Under the pieces are notes generated by a model. It ran no database searches and was not told the origin of the DNA. It saw only the letters and a program-made list of their open reading frames with translations. The position numbers and the translations under genes are program-made. Shown here piece after piece: positions 22,718 to 33,018 of a stretch of 64,000 bases of DNA; the stretch's first letter is position 1; the number at the start of each line of letters is the position of its first letter. This DNA comes from Arachnopeziza araneosa (taxonomy: Eukaryota > Ascomycota > Leotiomycetes > Helotiales > Arachnopezizaceae): the NCBI GenBank assembly GCA_003988855.1, contig QYAI01000001.1, forward strand, positions 372,001 through 436,000, given 5' to 3'.

Positions 22718-22739
22718 TGGCCGGTATGAATTCCGGCCA
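22718..22739. promoter_or_regulatory. Palindrome TGGCCGG-N8-CCGGCCA, candidate Zn2Cys6 site (distal)
   Basis: Seven-base arms at 22718-22724 and 22733-22739 with spacer TATGAATT. The core is CGG-N8-CCG, the inverted-triplet layout bound by binuclear zinc-cluster dimers. It lies about 750 bp upstream of the IDO start and 1.3 kb upstream of the GH3 start. Binding is inferred. Confidence 0.5.
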
Positions 22740-23345
22740 ATTCACCAATGAAATGGAAGCGGCTGTTCTCGTCCTTTATTCTTACGCGAATAGTGAAACT
22801 AGCAGGTACATCAATTTATAACACATCACCAAAACGATGTCAGCCGTTCGACATGAGCAATGATTTAAAAACGGTTCAAAATGACTAAATTTCATGGCTT
22901 GACATGGGAAATGGCCTTAGTCATTTGATATTACGACCTATCTAATGTGGGCATGTTGTTGGAGGATAGAGAATACTAGTATATGTTGAAGCTTACTTGT
23001 ACACTCGTAAACTCCCTTCAAATCATCAAACTTCCTCTCCTCCAATGCGGCGAATATTTGCTGAAGAGATAGTCTCTTGTCCAAATTAAATATTTCCTGG
23101 TAATGCTCTAGCCAGTGTTTGATTCTTTTGCATCAAGAAATGCTCTTCTTCAAAATTCTGACCCCATGTCGGTATCAACCTCACATTGTCTTCTTTGTCT
23201 CCTTTGATATTCAATAAATTTGGTGTGAGAAAAGATAAAAGTAGGATCACAAGCTCATATTTATTCAGATGATTCACTTATCACTGCACATAGAGTGGAC
23301 CCAGTGATGATTCAATTCGACAAGGCGTGATAAGTCTAGGGGTCA

Positions 23346-23369
23346 GAGGCCGGAATTGAAACCGGCCTC
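23346..23369. promoter_or_regulatory. Palindrome GAGGCCGG-N8-CCGGCCTC, candidate Zn2Cys6 site (proximal to IDO)
   Basis: Eight-base perfect arms at 23346-23353 and 23362-23369 around spacer AATTGAAA. It shares GGCCGG-N8-CCGGCC with the distal copy. A TATA-like ATATAAG follows at 23374-23380, about 110 bases before the IDO ATG, so the element sits in a typical activator position. Confidence 0.55.
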
Positions 23370-23489
23370 GAAGATATAAGTGTGAATTTCGCACAAATCT
23401 TGGAAATCCTTTGCTCTCCTTTCATCAAAAGAACTCTAACTCTACGCTCATTTTTTCAATACATTTTAATCCAATATTTGATCTTCAAG

Positions 23490-25049
23490 ATGGGATCCAT
23501 CACCCCTTCCCTCTCCTTCAACGTCCTCCGAGACACCCAACCCAACAACAACTCCCTTCCAGCCTTCATGGTCTCAACAACTCGAGGCTTCCTTCCCAGA
23601 CAAGAGCCAGTGGTCAAGCTGCCGGCAGAGTTTGACGTCCTTGAATCCATATTGACTCGTATGCCTATCAAGACTATCGATGGAGCCCCTGGCCTTCTCG
23701 CTTCAAGCACACTTGGCGAGACTGTCCTTACAGAGCTACCTGATCTCACCAATGCTGTCGATAAGTATAAGGATAACCTGCCTCTACAAAATGCTTTATA
23801 CCGTGACTACTCCTTCCTCGCCTCGGCTTACCTATTGGAGCCATGTCACGAGCGATTCATGAAGGGTGAGGCCTACGGCCTCGGCCGCCAGACTCTTCCA
23901 TCAGTCATTGCTCTACCAATATCTAGATGTGCTAAGCTGTACGTTATTCTTATCTTGCAGTCGATAACTTTCTAACTATATCTCAGTGCTGGCTTCATGC
24001 CATTTATGGAATATGCTGGTTCCTATGCGCTCTTCAACTACCGCCTAGCGGACCCCAAACTCGGTCTAGATTATGATAACCTTCGTCTTATTCGAGCTTT
24101 CGAACATGGTCTCGATCCAAAGTCCTCAGAAGCCGGATTTGTTCTAGTTCACGTCGACATGGTCCAAAACTCCGGTCCACTTGTTGATGGTGTGGTCTCT
24201 GCTCTTGATGCTTGCGAGTCCAACGACCGGGCATCTCTTAACATCGGCTTAGAAAAAATCGTGAGTAGCATGATAAAAGTGAACAAAGTTATGGATGGTG
24301 AGTCTCCTCATCACATTCCTGTCATTTAAGAGACGCCTGAAATTGACGCGTTCAAGGTATGTGGGGAAAGAGTAAGCCAGGCGATTACACATCGTTCAGA
24401 ACATTCATCTTTGGTATTACCTCGCAGTCCATGTTTCCTCACGGCGTGGTCTACGAAGGTGTCTCTGAAGAGCCGTTGTCATTTCGCGGCGAATCTGGGG
24501 CAAATGATAGCATGGTAAGCAATACTCCCATCCACCTTGCAAACATAGACCCTAACATGCTAGATTCCCCTCTGTGACAACCTCCTCCAAATTTCTATGC
24601 CAGACACACCACTCACAAAGATTCTCCAAGATTTCCGCTCTTACCGCCCTGGCAACCACCGTGAATTCCTCGAGTTTGTAAAAGCCAAATCCAACCAGTT
24701 ATCTCTCAAATCATATGCACTTCAAGAACCTTCATCTGCAGCACAGTACCTGCTAATTTTGAATCAAGTTCGTGATTTCAGGTGGCGGCATTGGTGTTTC
24801 ACACGAGAGTATATCTTGAAGAAAACGAGCCACCCCACGGCTACTGGTGGCAGTCCAATCGTGACGTGGTTGCCCAATCAGTTACAAGCCGTGATGCAAG
24901 CAATGGTTGATGTGTGGGAAGGAAGTGAGAAGAAACTCGGGAAGCAGTGCGAAGAGGTTATGGAGCTCCTTTATGTCCAGAGAGAAACTCTGAGAAAGGA
25001 GGTTGAGAAGTACTGCCAGGAGAGAGGAGTTCATACAAAGGGCACTTAA
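23490..25049 (+). CDS. Indoleamine 2,3-dioxygenase (fungal IDO)
   Basis: Four exons (23490-23938, 23987-24297, 24357-24514, 24564-25049) give 467 residues. The order of IDO blocks is complete: RDYSFLASAYLLEP, LPSVIALPISRCAKLAGFMPFMEYAGSYALFNY, an acidic VLVHVDMV block, the YEGVSEEPLSFRGESGANDSM-IPLCDNLL loop, and DFRWRHWCFTREYI, in which His382 is the expected proximal haem ligand. The enzyme opens the tryptophan indole ring to N-formylkynurenine, feeding NAD+ synthesis or tryptophan breakdown; it is cytosolic and haem-dependent. ATG 23490 is chosen because the protein proper begins MGSITPSLSF; the frame upstream has no better start. The promoter carries the palindromes described above, suggesting zinc-cluster control. 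Confidence 0.95.
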
Positions 25050-25858
25050 ACCTCGGAGAGGATTTTGGAACGGTTTTTTGAATTCCAATTTGGACATGCA
25101 ACTGAACAATTTCCTCTTTTGCCGCGGAAAGATAGTCGAGTCAAAAAATATCAGAATGATTTCAGCGGTATTGAGAGTCTACTTGAACTAGAGCACTACA
25201 ATAACAAGCAATCCATCGCCCAAAAATAAAAGCCAGCAAAAAAGCCAACTACTCGACCAGTAGAAAGCGTCAAGAAGGCGAAATTGTGAGACACAAATTC
25301 AGCCAGCCGAAGATGTTTCGGCTTTCCCAGAAAGTAGAAAATTTTAAGAACAGCTTGGTACAGTGTACAGTGTAGTAGGTACCTTGCACCAAAAGCAGAA
25401 GCGCGGCCATTTTGACGTGTTTTCATTGGGGATCCATTTGCCTAAAGAGGGTCGATAGGACCCCTTTACCTGAAGAAGAGTGACCTGTTTTTAGCGTGGA
25501 CACTTTTGTCGTATTGAGTAATTGGTAGGTGCTAGATGGGTTGAAGGGCACCTACCTAGATAGCTTCGCCTCCTCCTTTACTTTTGTTATGAAGCGAGGT
25601 CTAAGCGAGGGAGCGATCCCCCGACAGTTTATTGACCACCTCAAACTCCCTTTGAAATTCCATACTGGACAGTGATGCATACGACGAAGGGATTCCATAA
25701 ACTCGCCATTTACATGGAGGGAAGTATGAGTAAACATAACTTTATCAACATTCACAGTCCAGAGAGCTTGCTTCTCTGCATCAGAATTGAAGTTGTACAC
25801 CCATTTATATTACTCATTATGAATCGTATTTGCACTACTGTGTAATTCCTTTCGATCC
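25050..25858. other. Convergent intergenic region with a hairpin
   Basis: About 800 bp between the IDO and Rieske-AIF 3' ends. It contains an inverted repeat with 9-bp arms, GGTAGGTGC at 25524-25532 and GCACCTACC at 25548-25556 (15-base loop). The minus frame at 25552-25800 has no family character. Confidence 0.55.
25524..25556. repeat. Inverted repeat, 9-bp perfect arms
   Basis: GGTAGGTGC / GCACCTACC with a 15-base loop, between two converging genes. It could form a hairpin in 3' transcripts. The GGTAGGT word also occurs in the palindrome inside the TIR element at 28.7 kb. Confidence 0.65.
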
Positions 25859-27668
25859 TCAGACCTTGATTTCGCCTGATACGCCAATCTCCAAAATATC
25901 CACTCCGTTCTTCAACTCGCTCTTACTTGGCATCTTCTCTCGTAACATCAATTCACTAGCCTGTACCATCACAGGATCGATGCCCATAGTACCAACTGCT
26001 ACAACGGTCTCTCCCTTACAATAGTAAGCGATAAACTTTGCATCTTCCGGTTGGCCTTTCAAGACCAGCTCGTCCCAACCGTTAGGAGAATTGCCACAAT
26101 ATCTCAGTTGTGAGCCCAATGCAGACCAGAAGATTGGAATGAAGGCTTTGGGTGCCGCAGATGGATTCACAATGTTCGATGCAACCTCTCTACCAGAATT
26201 TTGAGCTACGTTCCAGTGCTCAATTCGAGTTGGAGCACCATCTCCTCCAGGTCCGTGGTATGGATATGTAGCAATATCTCCGATTGCATAAACGTCCTTC
26301 AGACCAGAAACGGCGAAATGCTCATTTGTCTTCAAAGAACCATCCTTTTCAAGTTGGACAGCGCTGTTCTCCTTGAGGAAGGTCGTGGCAGGACCGACGC
26401 CGGTGCCGAGAATGACAAAGTCAGCGGGTAGACTGGTCCCATCTTTCAATTCAATGGCTCCGACCTTTGAAGAGTCGGAACTGGATGGTGTGGCTTTTTC
26501 AACTCCAGCATTCATACGGAATTTAACGCCATTCTTCTCAAGGGACTTTTGAAAGATGCGACCAACTTCTTCTCCCATAACTCGCTCTAGAGGCGCCTTC
26601 TCCATACCCACCACAGTTACGTCATTGCCTTTAGCAACAGCGTTAGCTACTTCCATTCCGATGAAAGAGCTTCCGATGATGACTATTTTCTTATTCTTGT
26701 TGCCAATAGCAGCATTGATTGCTTTAACATGGGGAATCGTGCGAAGGAGGAATATGTTTCCAAGTTCCTTGAAGCCTGGCAATGGGAGGCTCTTTGGCGT
26801 TCCACCTGTAGCAAGGACTAATTTTGTATAGTCAAACGAATTTCCTCCCTTGGTGGTCACCTTTTTACTAGAAAAATCAACCCCCGTGACTTCATCTTCG
26901 ACAATATCGACTGAGCCATCCTTGAACCAGGCAGCGTCTCTCAAAGCAACTTTGGAGGGATCTTCAATCAGCGCTTTTGACAATTTGGTTCTGTCAATTG
27001 GTAAATAGCCTTCACTGCTAATCACTGTGATTGCGCCTTTGAAACCATATTCACGAAGAGCTTCAAGTGTGCCGATAGCTCCACTTCCACCACCAACAAT
27101 GACAACCTTTTCAGAAGTAGCAGTGCCAGAGATCTTGATGTTTGGTTTCCTTCTGCTCCCTTGGATGCTCTGTTCTTCGCCTGTGATATAGACAGAGCCA
27201 TTCTTCTCAGATATTCCAAAGGAGGGGAGAGCATCGAGTGCTGGGGCATTTTCGATATCACCATTCGTGGCCTTGAAGCAAGCTGCAAAAAGGTCAATAC
27301 TTTTCTAAAAGTAGAGGACAGAGAAATATACCTCCATGCCATGGGCAAGTAATTCGGCCTTCCGGAGTCAGGACTCCTTTGATTAATGGAGCTCCAAAAT
27401 GTGTACATTTCGACCCAATGGCGGATATTTTCCCTCCAACGTTACAGAGCAGTACTTTACCCTTTTCGATACCCTCAACCTCAACCTCTCTCTTCTCTCC
27501 CACTTTCAAGTCAAGGCTGGTGAGGCCTTTGAGTTTATATTCTTGAGCCATTCTAATTGACACTAAAGTAAATGCACGTATTGTCGAATGATGACAAGGT
27601 GAAGCCTGACGTATGGGGTGTCGAAGTCCGGTGTTGACTGTGTTGAAAAGGGATCTCGACGAAAGCAT
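25859..27668 (-). CDS. Rieske-domain AIF-like FAD/NAD(P)-dependent oxidoreductase (AIFM3 type)
   Basis: Two exons (27668-27332, 27282-25859) give 586 residues. An N-terminal Rieske domain has both 2Fe-2S ligand pairs, CTHFGAPL and CPWHGACF; the second pair is rebuilt exactly across the intron. A pyridine-nucleotide-disulphide oxidoreductase module follows: FAD motif VVIVGGGSGAIGT, ATGGTPKSLPLPG, NAD(P) motif IVIIGSSFIGMEVA, then VYAIGDIA, and a reductase C-terminal domain. This is the architecture of AIFM3-like proteins. From ATG 27668 the first ~39 residues (LSSRSLFNTV..., several Arg, few acids) look like a mitochondrial presequence. From ATG 27551 (MAQEYKLKG, 547 residues) the protein would be cytosolic. 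Both starts may be used. Electron partners are unknown. Confidence 0.93.
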
Positions 27669-28434
27669 GGAGTTGTCGGAGGGGTAGAGAAAGGTGAGGC
27701 AGTTGCCGATGCAGGGAGTTGATTTGCTGTGATATCGTTCGATGAGCTCTCTCAATATGATGATGGCTTACACATAAGACGCGGTTTATTGGCCAGACCC
27801 CATGAAATCAAGATGTCGTCACCTTCAGCCTTTATCGATAAAAAGCGCGAGTGGGGCCACCGAATACGAAAACGACTTTACAGAGCCTATGAAACATCTT
27901 TCTCACTGAAGACATGTCTACGCGAAGTGTGTAAATAATTAAGGTGAAGCAAAAGTAGGCTATACGATAAAGAATACGCAGTAGCCGTTTCAGCACAGCG
28001 GCATGATAGAACGTGTATCGCTGTTGAGGCTGACATTTGCACCACTTGTCAATGCACCTGATTTGATAAGGTTGTACTGTAGATTGATATGCCTTAACCA
28101 AAAGCAACGCACTAGTTATTTCTTTACCAATTCGATTCAACCAGGTCTCACAAACTCTGTACTCTCAGAGCTCCCGAGTACATATTCTCTCATCTGTACC
28201 AATCGCTTTGATCATTGACGACAATCAAACAGCGAGTAGATTTATTTGGTAACTTTAGGATCTGAGTGTATTATACGTCACCCTACAACAATAAACTGAA
28301 GGGTGCATTTGATTACGCCTTACCAAGGAAATCACTCACAAATCCGACCTCCAGGGCGATGCTAGAGAGAAGATGACTGACCATGATATCTGCTAACATT
28401 ATTCTATTTAGGGGCCAGAAATGTAGTGTGTCCG

Positions 28435-28757
28435 GAGGGTCCCGCCAAAAGTCACTGAACCTACAGGGTGTCAGGCCCTGCCCACCCCCTGAAAACGCTA
28501 AAGACGCCCTGAGGCGGCCCTACGTCAGGCCGTCAAATTCTGACTCGCTGTAACTTCAGGGCATTCTACAAAAACAAAGCCTATGATCACCCCTTTCTAG
28601 GCTTTAAATATATTGATCGGGTCCCGTTTTAGTATGCCCAAGGCGCTGAAGATAAGCGAGTGAGGTAGATACCTATAGTACCTACCTAGGTAGGTAGGCT
28701 ACCGTAGCGTCTTCAGTGGTCAAAGCCCTGTAGTTTGATGACTTTTGGCGGAACCTC
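28435..28757. mobile_element. MITE-like element with imperfect terminal inverted repeats
   Basis: The left end (28435-28470) and the reverse complement of the right end (28722-28757) align. Both contain CCGCCAAAAGTCA followed by TACAGGG; further in, CTGAAAACGCTA (28489-28500) matches CTGAAGACGCTA (28704-28715, reverse strand). About 320 bp in all, with no coding capacity, as expected for a non-autonomous DNA element or its relic. I could not settle a target-site duplication; TGTAG occurs close to both ends but not flush. Other copies were not seen in this window. Confidence 0.6.
28679..28696. repeat. 18-bp perfect palindrome
   Basis: TACCTACCTAGGTAGGTA reads the same on both strands and lies inside the MITE-like element, near its right end. 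Runs of TAGG/CCTA of this sort are frequent in filamentous fungal intergenic DNA (established impression, not tested here). Confidence 0.8.
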
Positions 28758-29538
28758 TGTAGATGTGCTCAAGTATAAAGTGAGGAGGGAAATGACTGAA
28801 GCCCAACAGTTTCGAAAGATGAGCTGAAGACCTGTATGGTACGTCCTTCCAGCCTTCAACTTCCGGCTTGTGACACGGCAAGCGTGGCCTGCAGTTCCAA
28901 CGGTGAGACCGTGATAAATATGGCTGGCCAACAGAGACAACTCACACAGCGGTGTGGTATGGGAGGTTAGTTTGCAGGCACAGTCTGCAGTTCTCGTTTG
29001 CATGAAGTTAATTCGTGGAATAATGGGCAAACGGACGATCCTCGTGTAAACAGACGAAGTTGAAATATGACTGGAAACATAAAACAGTTCCACAACATCT
29101 GCTTATTCTTTTGCAGAATTGCACGATGGCGACACGACCTGGCTAGGGTAGTGTTTGCAAGGCCGCTGGAAAGAGACCTACAGTATATGACAAGATAAAC
29201 CTAGGGCTAGGTAGATTCCCAGCGCGTCAAGTTCGCGTTCTGATTTGATTGTTCAGGAAGAATGCTGCACTATGACGAGACCCGGCCAATAATAAATCTC
29301 GGTGCCCTGGAGAATGAAATGGTGAAAGGAGCTCCACTCAGCGGACGTACCTGATGCATCACCGGGGCCAGGGTGTGGCCCACCGAACTGAGGCCCTCGT
29401 GATGGTTCATCAACATTCCCAGCCACCGTCCCCTTCTTGCCGAAACCTGAACAGCGCAAAAGACTCTTAAAGAATCGTGGATCCTGACCTCTCTTTGCTT
29501 TTCCGCCGTGCAGACATGCTGCAAGTACACCGCTGAAG

Positions 29539-31922
29539 ATGGAGAGCGAGGACGAACGTGGTCCACTAATAGGCCGCATCCCTGCGTGTTGTACAACCAG
29601 TCCAGAACTTCGGTGCTGTTGTGGCAAAGATGATTGCGCATATTTGAAGCACAACTGTGTTGCGCTGGAGCAACTTGAGGGCGAAATTAGAACCGCTGGG
29701 CAGCTGGGTCAGGTATGCATGCATTCCTTTTTCTTTGATTTTCTTATTCCCTGTATCTCGGAGATTATGCAGCCAACTTGTGCAAGATATCGAGACATGG
29801 TGTGTTACTGCAGGTAGTGTGTCTTATCAAGTGGAGATTGGCAGACATTAGGGGTTCCAAATGAACGTGGGAGACCATGAATAAAGGTCTAACTTTCGCC
29901 CTACAGGCTTTACTCGCCAGGCATGAACAGTACATGCACGATGCCGAGCAGGAAAGGTTGGAGATGAGTGTGCGGATCGAAAAGTTGGAGGGGGATAAGA
30001 GGACTCTGGAGGAGCTGAACGCGAAGGCTATCGAAGAGAATCGCGGGTTATTGGACCAGCTCGAGGAGCTTAATGGAGGGGCGGTGGAATCAGAAACGCA
30101 TATCAAGAGTCTCGAGGCTACATTACAGTCAACACGGATGGAGCTGACGCGACTCGAAATCTTGGCTTCTAGGACTCTAGACTTGGAAATACAACTCGCT
30201 ACCTTGGAGCAGGAACAGGAAGTATTACAGCACTCCGTTATAACCACAGAGGAGCAAGAACGCTCTGCGATACTGCGATGGAGAAAGGCAGAGCGACGAC
30301 TATCAAATCTTCAAGACCAGCTTGAAAGAATCGAGCGCGAAGCAAGGGAAGAAAAGGAACGCCATGTTGAAGTTGTTGGTCGGATGGAAAGACAACGAGC
30401 TGTAGAAAGAGAACTGGATACTGCCGCCGGGCGATTGAAGGGAGCAGCGGCTGCTACCACTGGAAATGGAAAGAATGGAAGCAATGTTGTGTCACATTTT
30501 GTCAAGGATATCCTACAAGACAATGCCAACCTCCAGCTCGGCATCGTGGAACTTCGGGAGATGCTTATGAACTCAAACGACGAAGTTCAAATGCTCAGAG
30601 AACAACTTCTATTGCACCAACCAGTTGAGGAGACAAATGCAGGAAGTGGTCATCCTACGCTTCAAGCAGAACTAGCTCCAAAGGAGCCACCAGTCGTATC
30701 CCAAGCTTTACATATTCATCATCATTATCATGCGCCAAAAAGAGAAGAGATCCGTCGGCCGAAGAAGAAGCGCACTTCCATCAACACTGCGATGTTTACC
30801 CCACCCAAAGGCCTGCAGCCTCCTCGGACTCCTCGAGGATCGGATATTGCCAATACAATTCTGTCGCAGACTTCAGTCAGTATACCTGGGCCAAGCACTC
30901 CGGATCATCGATGGTCAATGCAGTCTGCTCAGATGTCAGAGTTTGCTCCATCTTCTGTTCCAAGCTCGCCTCAATCAATATATCGACAAAGTGCTCTGTT
31001 CGATAGAGGATTCGATATAGACTCATCCAGGCCAACGTCTCCAGGTTCAAGCGTCGACCCAATGTCGCCTGGATTCAATCCTCATCACCGGAAGCGCGGG
31101 TCAGAGGTTTCAACTCGAAGCATTATACCTACCGGAAGTCTTCAGCCTCAAATCATCCACGAAGAAGAAGATGTCGATGTTGAAGAAATACCTGACTTGC
31201 TAATTTCACCTGCTAACGAAGATCTTACTTCTTCTGATGAGTCTCGTGACCGCAAACTTTTTAACCCAGAAGAATGGACGTCAGCCTTTGAACCTACTCT
31301 TCGACGCTCTACGTCTCATGAATCTATCCTTTCTATTTCAGGCATTGATATTCATACTCTAAAATCTCGACCCTCACAACTGACAATCACGCGCGGAAAC
31401 GCTCACCTCCGCCCACGACCTAGTCTCACCACAGTATCAATGGATACAATCACCTCCTCCTCCATAATTACCGCACGGCCTACTCTGTCCCGACAAGGAT
31501 ACGATAGCAGTTCCTACTTGAGATCAAGCATGCTGGCGAACGGTATTCCAATCAACACTGATAACCGGTCCATATCTTCTGGCAACTCTGCACACTCAAA
31601 CTCAACTGTAGCCGACAATTCTAGGCTTGGTTCTAAACTTGGTGGCTGGGTTTTTGGTCGATGGGGTGTTAGCCCAGCGAAATCAACAAATGATTTAAGA
31701 GCTCCATCAGCAACACCCTATACTCAAAAGAGGATTGTAAGCACACCTACAGCAACAATAGATCCGATGAAATCTATGTTCGGCCGTTCACCAGGCATCA
31801 ACCAAAAAGGTCCAATACCTGGCTTTATAAAGAAGGTTGAAAAGGCGCCTAGTCAAGTGCACCCTCACATTGTGGATCAAGATGCACTAAAGGAGATACT
31901 TGCGGATGGCATGGGGACTTAA
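29539..31922 (+). CDS. Coiled-coil protein with N-terminal Cys motif and long disordered tail, unknown function
   Basis: Two exons (29539-29712, 29907-31922) give 729 residues; the 194-bp intron is long for this locus and might hide a small exon. The join reads TAGQLGQ-ALLARHEQYM in phase. Residues ~20-36 contain a CC..C...CCCGKDDCAYLKHN motif that could bind zinc. Residues ~60-270 are almost continuous coiled coil (E/L/R heptads, with ERSAILRWRKAERRL). Then a His-rich patch (LHIHHHYH) precedes about 400 Ser/Pro/Thr-rich residues, with short conserved-looking islands (GGWVFGRWG near residue 645). I do not recognise the family. A cytoskeletal or spindle-pole scaffold role is only a thought prompted by architecture. 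Confidence 0.85.
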
Positions 31923-32265
31923 TTGGAGGCTTTGACGATTTACGGCGCCATGACTGGCTTATTTCTTTACATCAATAGAGGGGCATAAGGATGAGACACG
32001 GCAGCCATGCAGCATATTTCCTTGGTTTTCGGTGTTGTGTAAATAGTAGCATGATACCCAGGGGTTGCATAGCCACCAGTTGGATAATAGTCAGTCCAGT
32101 GGAAAATAAATAATTCTGTATAAACTTACTTGTTATGGAATGGTAGATTTTTCTAAGCCACTCTTCTTAGGTCAACTCAAAAGCCAGGTATTTGACACAT
32201 AAATCCTCTTCCAAAACTTCACCACCCGCTCTCACTCTATTTCTGTTCCTGATGAAACAAATGTC
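31923..32265. other. Convergent intergenic spacer
   Basis: 343 bp between the coiled-coil gene and the Gly/Gln-rich gene. AT-rich; only probable 3' UTRs were seen. Confidence 0.6.
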
Positions 32266-33018
32266 TCATCTTCGGGGTCTATTTCTCTGCATATCAACCC
32301 GCTCTCCTCGTCCAAAAGGTTGAGGATTCCAGCCCCCCATTCCCGTTCCCTGCCTCCATCCGCCTCCTCGCCCAAGCTGATTCTGTTCCCCAGGACGTGG
32401 CCGCATGCCCGGTTGCTGCTGCTGGCGTGGTGTGAATCCTGACATATTGACACCAGAGGGGTTGAAGTTGGGATTCATGCCCTGTTGCCAGTTGCCCATC
32501 TGTCGTCCTCCTCCGCCTTGCCCCTGTCCTTGATGTCGGTCTTCGAGGTTTGCTAAACGACCGAAATCCCTTAGTCTGAACCCACCTACGCCGAGGCGTG
32601 CCCTTAGATCTCGGCGTCCCATCCGGTCGCCTTGCATGTATGGATTTTTTCCAGCTCCTAGGCCTTGTCGGTCTCCAAGAGCCGTGGATGGGGACTCTGC
32701 GTTTCCACTGCCCTGTTGATTCTCCATGCCTTGCTGGCTTCCTGGGCCTTGCTGACTCTCTGTGCTTTGTTGACTTCCAATGCCCTGCCCACTTCCCATA
32801 CCTTGTAACATCCTGAAGCGTTGCTGAAATGGATCGCCACTGTTGTGCAAACTATTTCCTCCTAAACTGACAATACCAGCCCTTGGTTGCTTCAGACCGG
32901 GCAAGTCATCATCTCCTTCTCCACCGAAGTCATTTCCTCCTGAAAAGTTGCCTCCTCGGTTACCTTTAGAGTTGGGCTTTCCTCGAAACCTGCGAAACCT
33001 GTAAGGTACTGCGTTCAT
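32266..33018 (-). CDS. Gly/Gln/Arg-rich disordered hypothetical protein
   Basis: Single frame of 250 residues from ATG 33018. It begins with a basic stretch (YRFRRFRGK), then Gly/Asn/Asp-rich sequence, then short repeats built on GSQQ/ESQQG/NQQGSG (about residues 75-105), then an Arg/Gly-rich second half (LGVGGFRLRDFGRL, GRGGGWRQG) ending in RRNRPRR. This composition resembles RGG/prion-like RNA-binding or condensate-forming proteins, but no RRM or other folded domain is present. No family is recognised. The open frame with biased codons argues for coding. The length cannot be compared with a family. Confidence 0.6.
   Translation of the reverse strand: MNAVPYRFRRFRGKPNSKGNRGGNFSGGNDFGGEGDDDLPGLKQPRAGIVSLGGNSLHNSGDPFQQRFRMLQGMGSGQGIGSQQSTESQQGPGSQQGMENQQGSGNAESPSTALGDRQGLGAGKNPYMQGDRMGRRDLRARLGVGGFRLRDFGRLANLEDRHQGQGQGGGGRQMGNWQQGMNPNFNPSGVNMSGFTPRQQQQPGMRPRPGEQNQLGRGGGWRQGTGMGGWNPQPFGRGERVDMQRNRPRR

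Larger units (their letters stand above)
21428..23489. other. 2-kb divergent intergenic region between GH3 and IDO genes
   Basis: No convincing gene. The frames at 21484-21819 (-) and 22570-22821 (+) have no family character. The region is AT-rich but holds two GC-rich palindromes of the same form, GGCCGG-N8-CCGGCC (22718-22739 and 23346-23369), listed separately. Confidence 0.6.
27669..29538. other. Intergenic region with a TIR element
   Basis: 1.9 kb between divergent genes. The frames at 27729-27938 (+), 28713-29093 (-) and 29253-29654 (-) lack family character. The centre is occupied by a MITE-like element (28435-28757). Nothing else was recognised. Confidence 0.55.

Noticed and set aside
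29253..29654. Two overlapping minus-strand frames of 133 and 123 codons
   Set aside because: They overlap each other and the start of the coiled-coil gene on the opposite strand, with no domains.
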